Below, piece after piece: positions 61,918-64,000 of a stretch of DNA of 64,000 bases (position 1 is the first letter of the stretch; every line of letters begins with the position of its first letter). The translations under genes and the position numbers were made by a program. Below the pieces are notes generated by a model. The model made no database searches and had not been told where the DNA came from. It saw nothing but the letters and a program-made list of their open reading frames with translations. The stretch is from NCBI GenBank assembly GCA_938743325.2, contig OW568869.1, forward strand, positions 372,001-436,000. The letters are read 5' to 3'. The stretch is from Pycnococcus provasolii (lineage: Eukaryota; Chlorophyta; Pseudoscourfieldiophyceae; Pseudoscourfieldiales; Pycnococcaceae).

Positions 61918-64000
61918 ATGCGCCAGCTTCTTGGAGGTGGCGGTGCGGAAGCGCCGTACACCTTCGAGGAAATAGTCGCGCTATGTGCGACGCTATTTGG
62001 CATATGGGTTTGCGGACGCCTGGCCATGCGAGTGGGCCTACCCGGACTCGTTGGACAAATCGGTGCGGGGATCCTGTTTGGACCTCACGGCGTAGCGCTG
62101 GCTCCCAAGCCACACGCGCTTAGTCTCTTTGGCGAATTTGGCTTAATTTTGATGGTCCTAGAGGCTGGTCTTGAGGTGGACCTGCAACAGCTTACGCTTG
62201 TTGGAACACGCGGCTTCGCTGTCGCAATAGTTGGCTCGATGCTCCCCCTTTTGATTGGATTTGGTCTGGCCAAACTCTGCTTCGACATGTCCTACACGTC
62301 GGCCCTTGCCGTGGGAGCAAGTCTCGCGCCTACGTCCATGGGAATCTCGCTTAAGGTGCTTGAAGAGGGCAAGGTTCTGAACACGCCCACCGGGCAGCTT
62401 ATCATCGCGGCGGCAGTTATTGACGATGTGATCGCGCTCATCTTGCTTTCGGAACTGCAGGCGCTCGAGAACCCAAGTGCTCTGAACTTCACGCTACCGA
62501 TCGTGAGTAGTTTTGTCTATGTGGTGTTTTTTGGATTCGTAGCCGTCAAGCTGATGCCAACTTTTCTGGAGAAGCATCTCGTTCCCAGGGTGCCAGCCAA
62601 TATGCTCGAGCCAACCGTTCTCTTTCTCGTGCTTCTATCTGGATATGGTCTAATGTGTGCCTGTCACTACAGCTATAGCAGCCACCTCCTTGGCGTTTTC
62701 CTCGGTGGCCTTTCTTGGTGCACCCTTAGGAGTATCAAGCACATATGGCATAAGCAGGTGTACGACATACTGCAGTGGTTGATCAAAATCTTCTTCGCGT
62801 GCTCTATCGGCTTCGAGGTACCCATCCGGGATCTGTGGACACCTTCCGTGCTTACTCGCACATTCGTGTTCCTCTTGGCAGCATTCGGAAAGCTTGCCAC
62901 TGGTCTATTAGCGCAGCCCTTAACATGGCGTGAAGGTGCGAAAGTAGGTTTCGCGATGGCGGCTTGGGGCGAATTCGCTTTCATCGTTGCTACAGCCAGC
63001 CGCGAGGCGGGCTCGCTCTCGGATGATGACTACGCCGCGGTCGTGTTCGCCGTGCTTCTCTCCGCCATCTACAGCCCTATCGCTGTCAAGAGCGCCATTG
63101 ACAAGAACGTTGCTTTCAACTCGGGCAATCTGAAACGGATGCTACAGAAGACGAAGAGCGTGCTCGACTACGTCAACCCCACAACGTATTTAGCAAGGAT
63201 TCTCAGCGGCGCCAAAAGCTTCGTGTCTCGTGGTCATCGTGGTCACAGCTTAACCAGTGCTGGCGGTGGCATCGGCGATAAGCATATGCATCACGTGTAC
63301 TATGCTTGCTCAATCCGATGCAGGAATAGGTGGGGTCTGCAAAACAACCTCATGAAGAAAATCTCGCAGAAAGAGCTGGACATTATCGACTTCCGAATTC
63401 ACAATTCTGGCACATTTAGTCTATGCGAGCTATATCTGCGCGACCAGCAGCTGCTAGCACCATCGGAAGACACTGATGGCCCGCATAACGATATGATTGC
63501 GGATCGTTTGGTAGACTTACGTGAGGAATTCTGCAGACTGACCGGAGTGAACTTCGTCCCAGCTGAAAATGGCTCAAACGGAGATTTGGAATCGATGAAC
63601 GGAAATATGGAATTGATTACAAATTATAAATCGATGGGAAGTGATGGTGATGGCGAAGTGATTATTGAGCGATGGCTTCCATCACTCGATGACGAGCATC
63701 CGGAGGATGACGAAAGTTCGGCTTTCAATCAGGCTGAGCAGATGTTCCGTACCGAGAATACGGAAGAGATTAAAAAGAAAATCAACAGGCAAGAAACAAC
63801 GCTGAAAAATTTCAATAAGATGAAGCGCGCGGGAAGTTTGCTTGCCATCAAAGATGCCCTAAACAACGAAGCGGACATCAAATTGCACACCGCTCTGATG
63901 GAGGAAAAGCTTGGAGAGAGTCTGAGGGATTCCCGCGACGGACTCTTCGAAGCAATGGAGTTGCGTCGTCGACGACTTCGAGCTGTTGTGAAAAGCAGAG
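61918..64000 (+). CDS. Monovalent cation/H+ antiporter (CPA family), 3' partial
   Basis: Starts at ATG 61918 and stays open to the window end (694 codons seen, no stop). It has about 10-12 hydrophobic helices: GLPGLVGQIGAGILFGPHG, LSLFGEFGLILMVLEAGLEVD, SALAVGASLAPTSMGISL, and the ion-binding AAAVIDDVIALILL with the conserved Asp pair. It continues with SSHLLGVFLGGLSW and GFAMAAWGEFAFIVAT. These are CPA Na+(K+)/H+ exchanger signatures. After the membrane part comes HHVYYACSIRCRNRWGLQNNL and ELDIIDFRIHNSGTFSLCELYLRD, which resembles an ACT-like regulatory unit, then an acidic and a basic coiled tail. Third-position G/C falls in the C-terminal third relative to the rest. The end is missing. Confidence 0.85.
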   Translation, partial: MRQLLGGGGAEAPYTFEEIVALCATLFGIWVCGRLAMRVGLPGLVGQIGAGILFGPHGVALAPKPHALSLFGEFGLILMVLEAGLEVDLQQLTLVGTRGFAVAIVGSMLPLLIGFGLAKLCFDMSYTSALAVGASLAPTSMGISLKVLEEGKVLNTPTGQLIIAAAVIDDVIALILLSELQALENPSALNFTLPIVSSFVYVVFFGFVAVKLMPTFLEKHLVPRVPANMLEPTVLFLVLLSGYGLMCACHYSYSSHLLGVFLGGLSWCTLRSIKHIWHKQVYDILQWLIKIFFACSIGFEVPIRDLWTPSVLTRTFVFLLAAFGKLATGLLAQPLTWREGAKVGFAMAAWGEFAFIVATASREAGSLSDDDYAAVVFAVLLSAIYSPIAVKSAIDKNVAFNSGNLKRMLQKTKSVLDYVNPTTYLARILSGAKSFVSRGHRGHSLTSAGGGIGDKHMHHVYYACSIRCRNRWGLQNNLMKKISQKELDIIDFRIHNSGTFSLCELYLRDQQLLAPSEDTDGPHNDMIADRLVDLREEFCRLTGVNFVPAENGSNGDLESMNGNMELITNYKSMGSDGDGEVIIERWLPSLDDEHPEDDESSAFNQAEQMFRTENTEEIKKKINRQETTLKNFNKMKRAGSLLAIKDALNNEADIKLHTALMEEKLGESLRDSRDGLFEAMELRRRRLRAVVKSR

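Overview
The window is nuclear DNA from a unicellular green alga, most likely a prasinophyte-type chlorophyte; the species is not determined. Spliceosomal GT-AG introns, a CYP97A carotenoid hydroxylase, an AP2/ERF factor, a fibrillin, a plastid trigger-factor-like protein, a Rubisco-methyltransferase-like SET protein, CUL4, PCNA, ALG12 and BBS7 can only coexist in a photosynthetic eukaryote that has or had cilia. Genes are dense (about 30 in 64 kb), use mostly G/C at third codon positions and are mostly intron-free. Where introns occur they are short (about 80-350 bp) and sit near the 5' end.

Layout. 0-6 kb: a 5S rRNA gene, ALG12, a bestrophin-like membrane protein and a coiled-coil protein. 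6-17 kb: a SirB1-like protein, a large helical organelle-type protein, a small zinc-ribbon-like protein, a beta-propeller-like protein, a newly reconstructed three-exon small gene and a methyltransferase. 16.6-25.8 kb: PCNA, a GT29 sialyltransferase-like protein, a four-exon C2-TM-LysM gene with a 9-nt microexon, a trigger-factor-domain protein, CUL4 and a CBS protein. 25.8-27.8 kb: a 2-kb stretch with no confident gene. 27.8-38.6 kb: a kinesin-13-like motor with a SAM-like tail, a fibrillin, a coiled-coil protein, an AP2/ERF factor and an LpxD-like acyltransferase. 38.7-49.9 kb: a 1587-residue VWA/proline-rich surface protein, CYP97A, a lumenal NTF2-like protein, a two-domain ABM protein and a Cys-motif proline-rich protein. 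51-56 kb: an LSMT-like SET protein, a MANF-like ER protein and a GT34-like glycosyltransferase. 56.1-57.9 kb: an incomplete LINE bounded by perfect 15-bp target duplications. 58.5-64 kb: BBS7 and a cation/H+ antiporter that runs off the window.

The genes are ordinary housekeeping, plastid, secretory and ciliary functions, not a cluster. The most interesting signals are non-coding or architectural. Arrays of TTAGGG or telo-box-like motifs recur in promoter intervals. A ~75-bp element is shared by the 3' flanks of PCNA and BBS7. A 40-bp perfect palindrome is flanked by 7-bp direct repeats. A 9-nt microexon completes a C2 domain. Starts were moved to in-frame ATGs wherever the open frame began at TTG or GTG.
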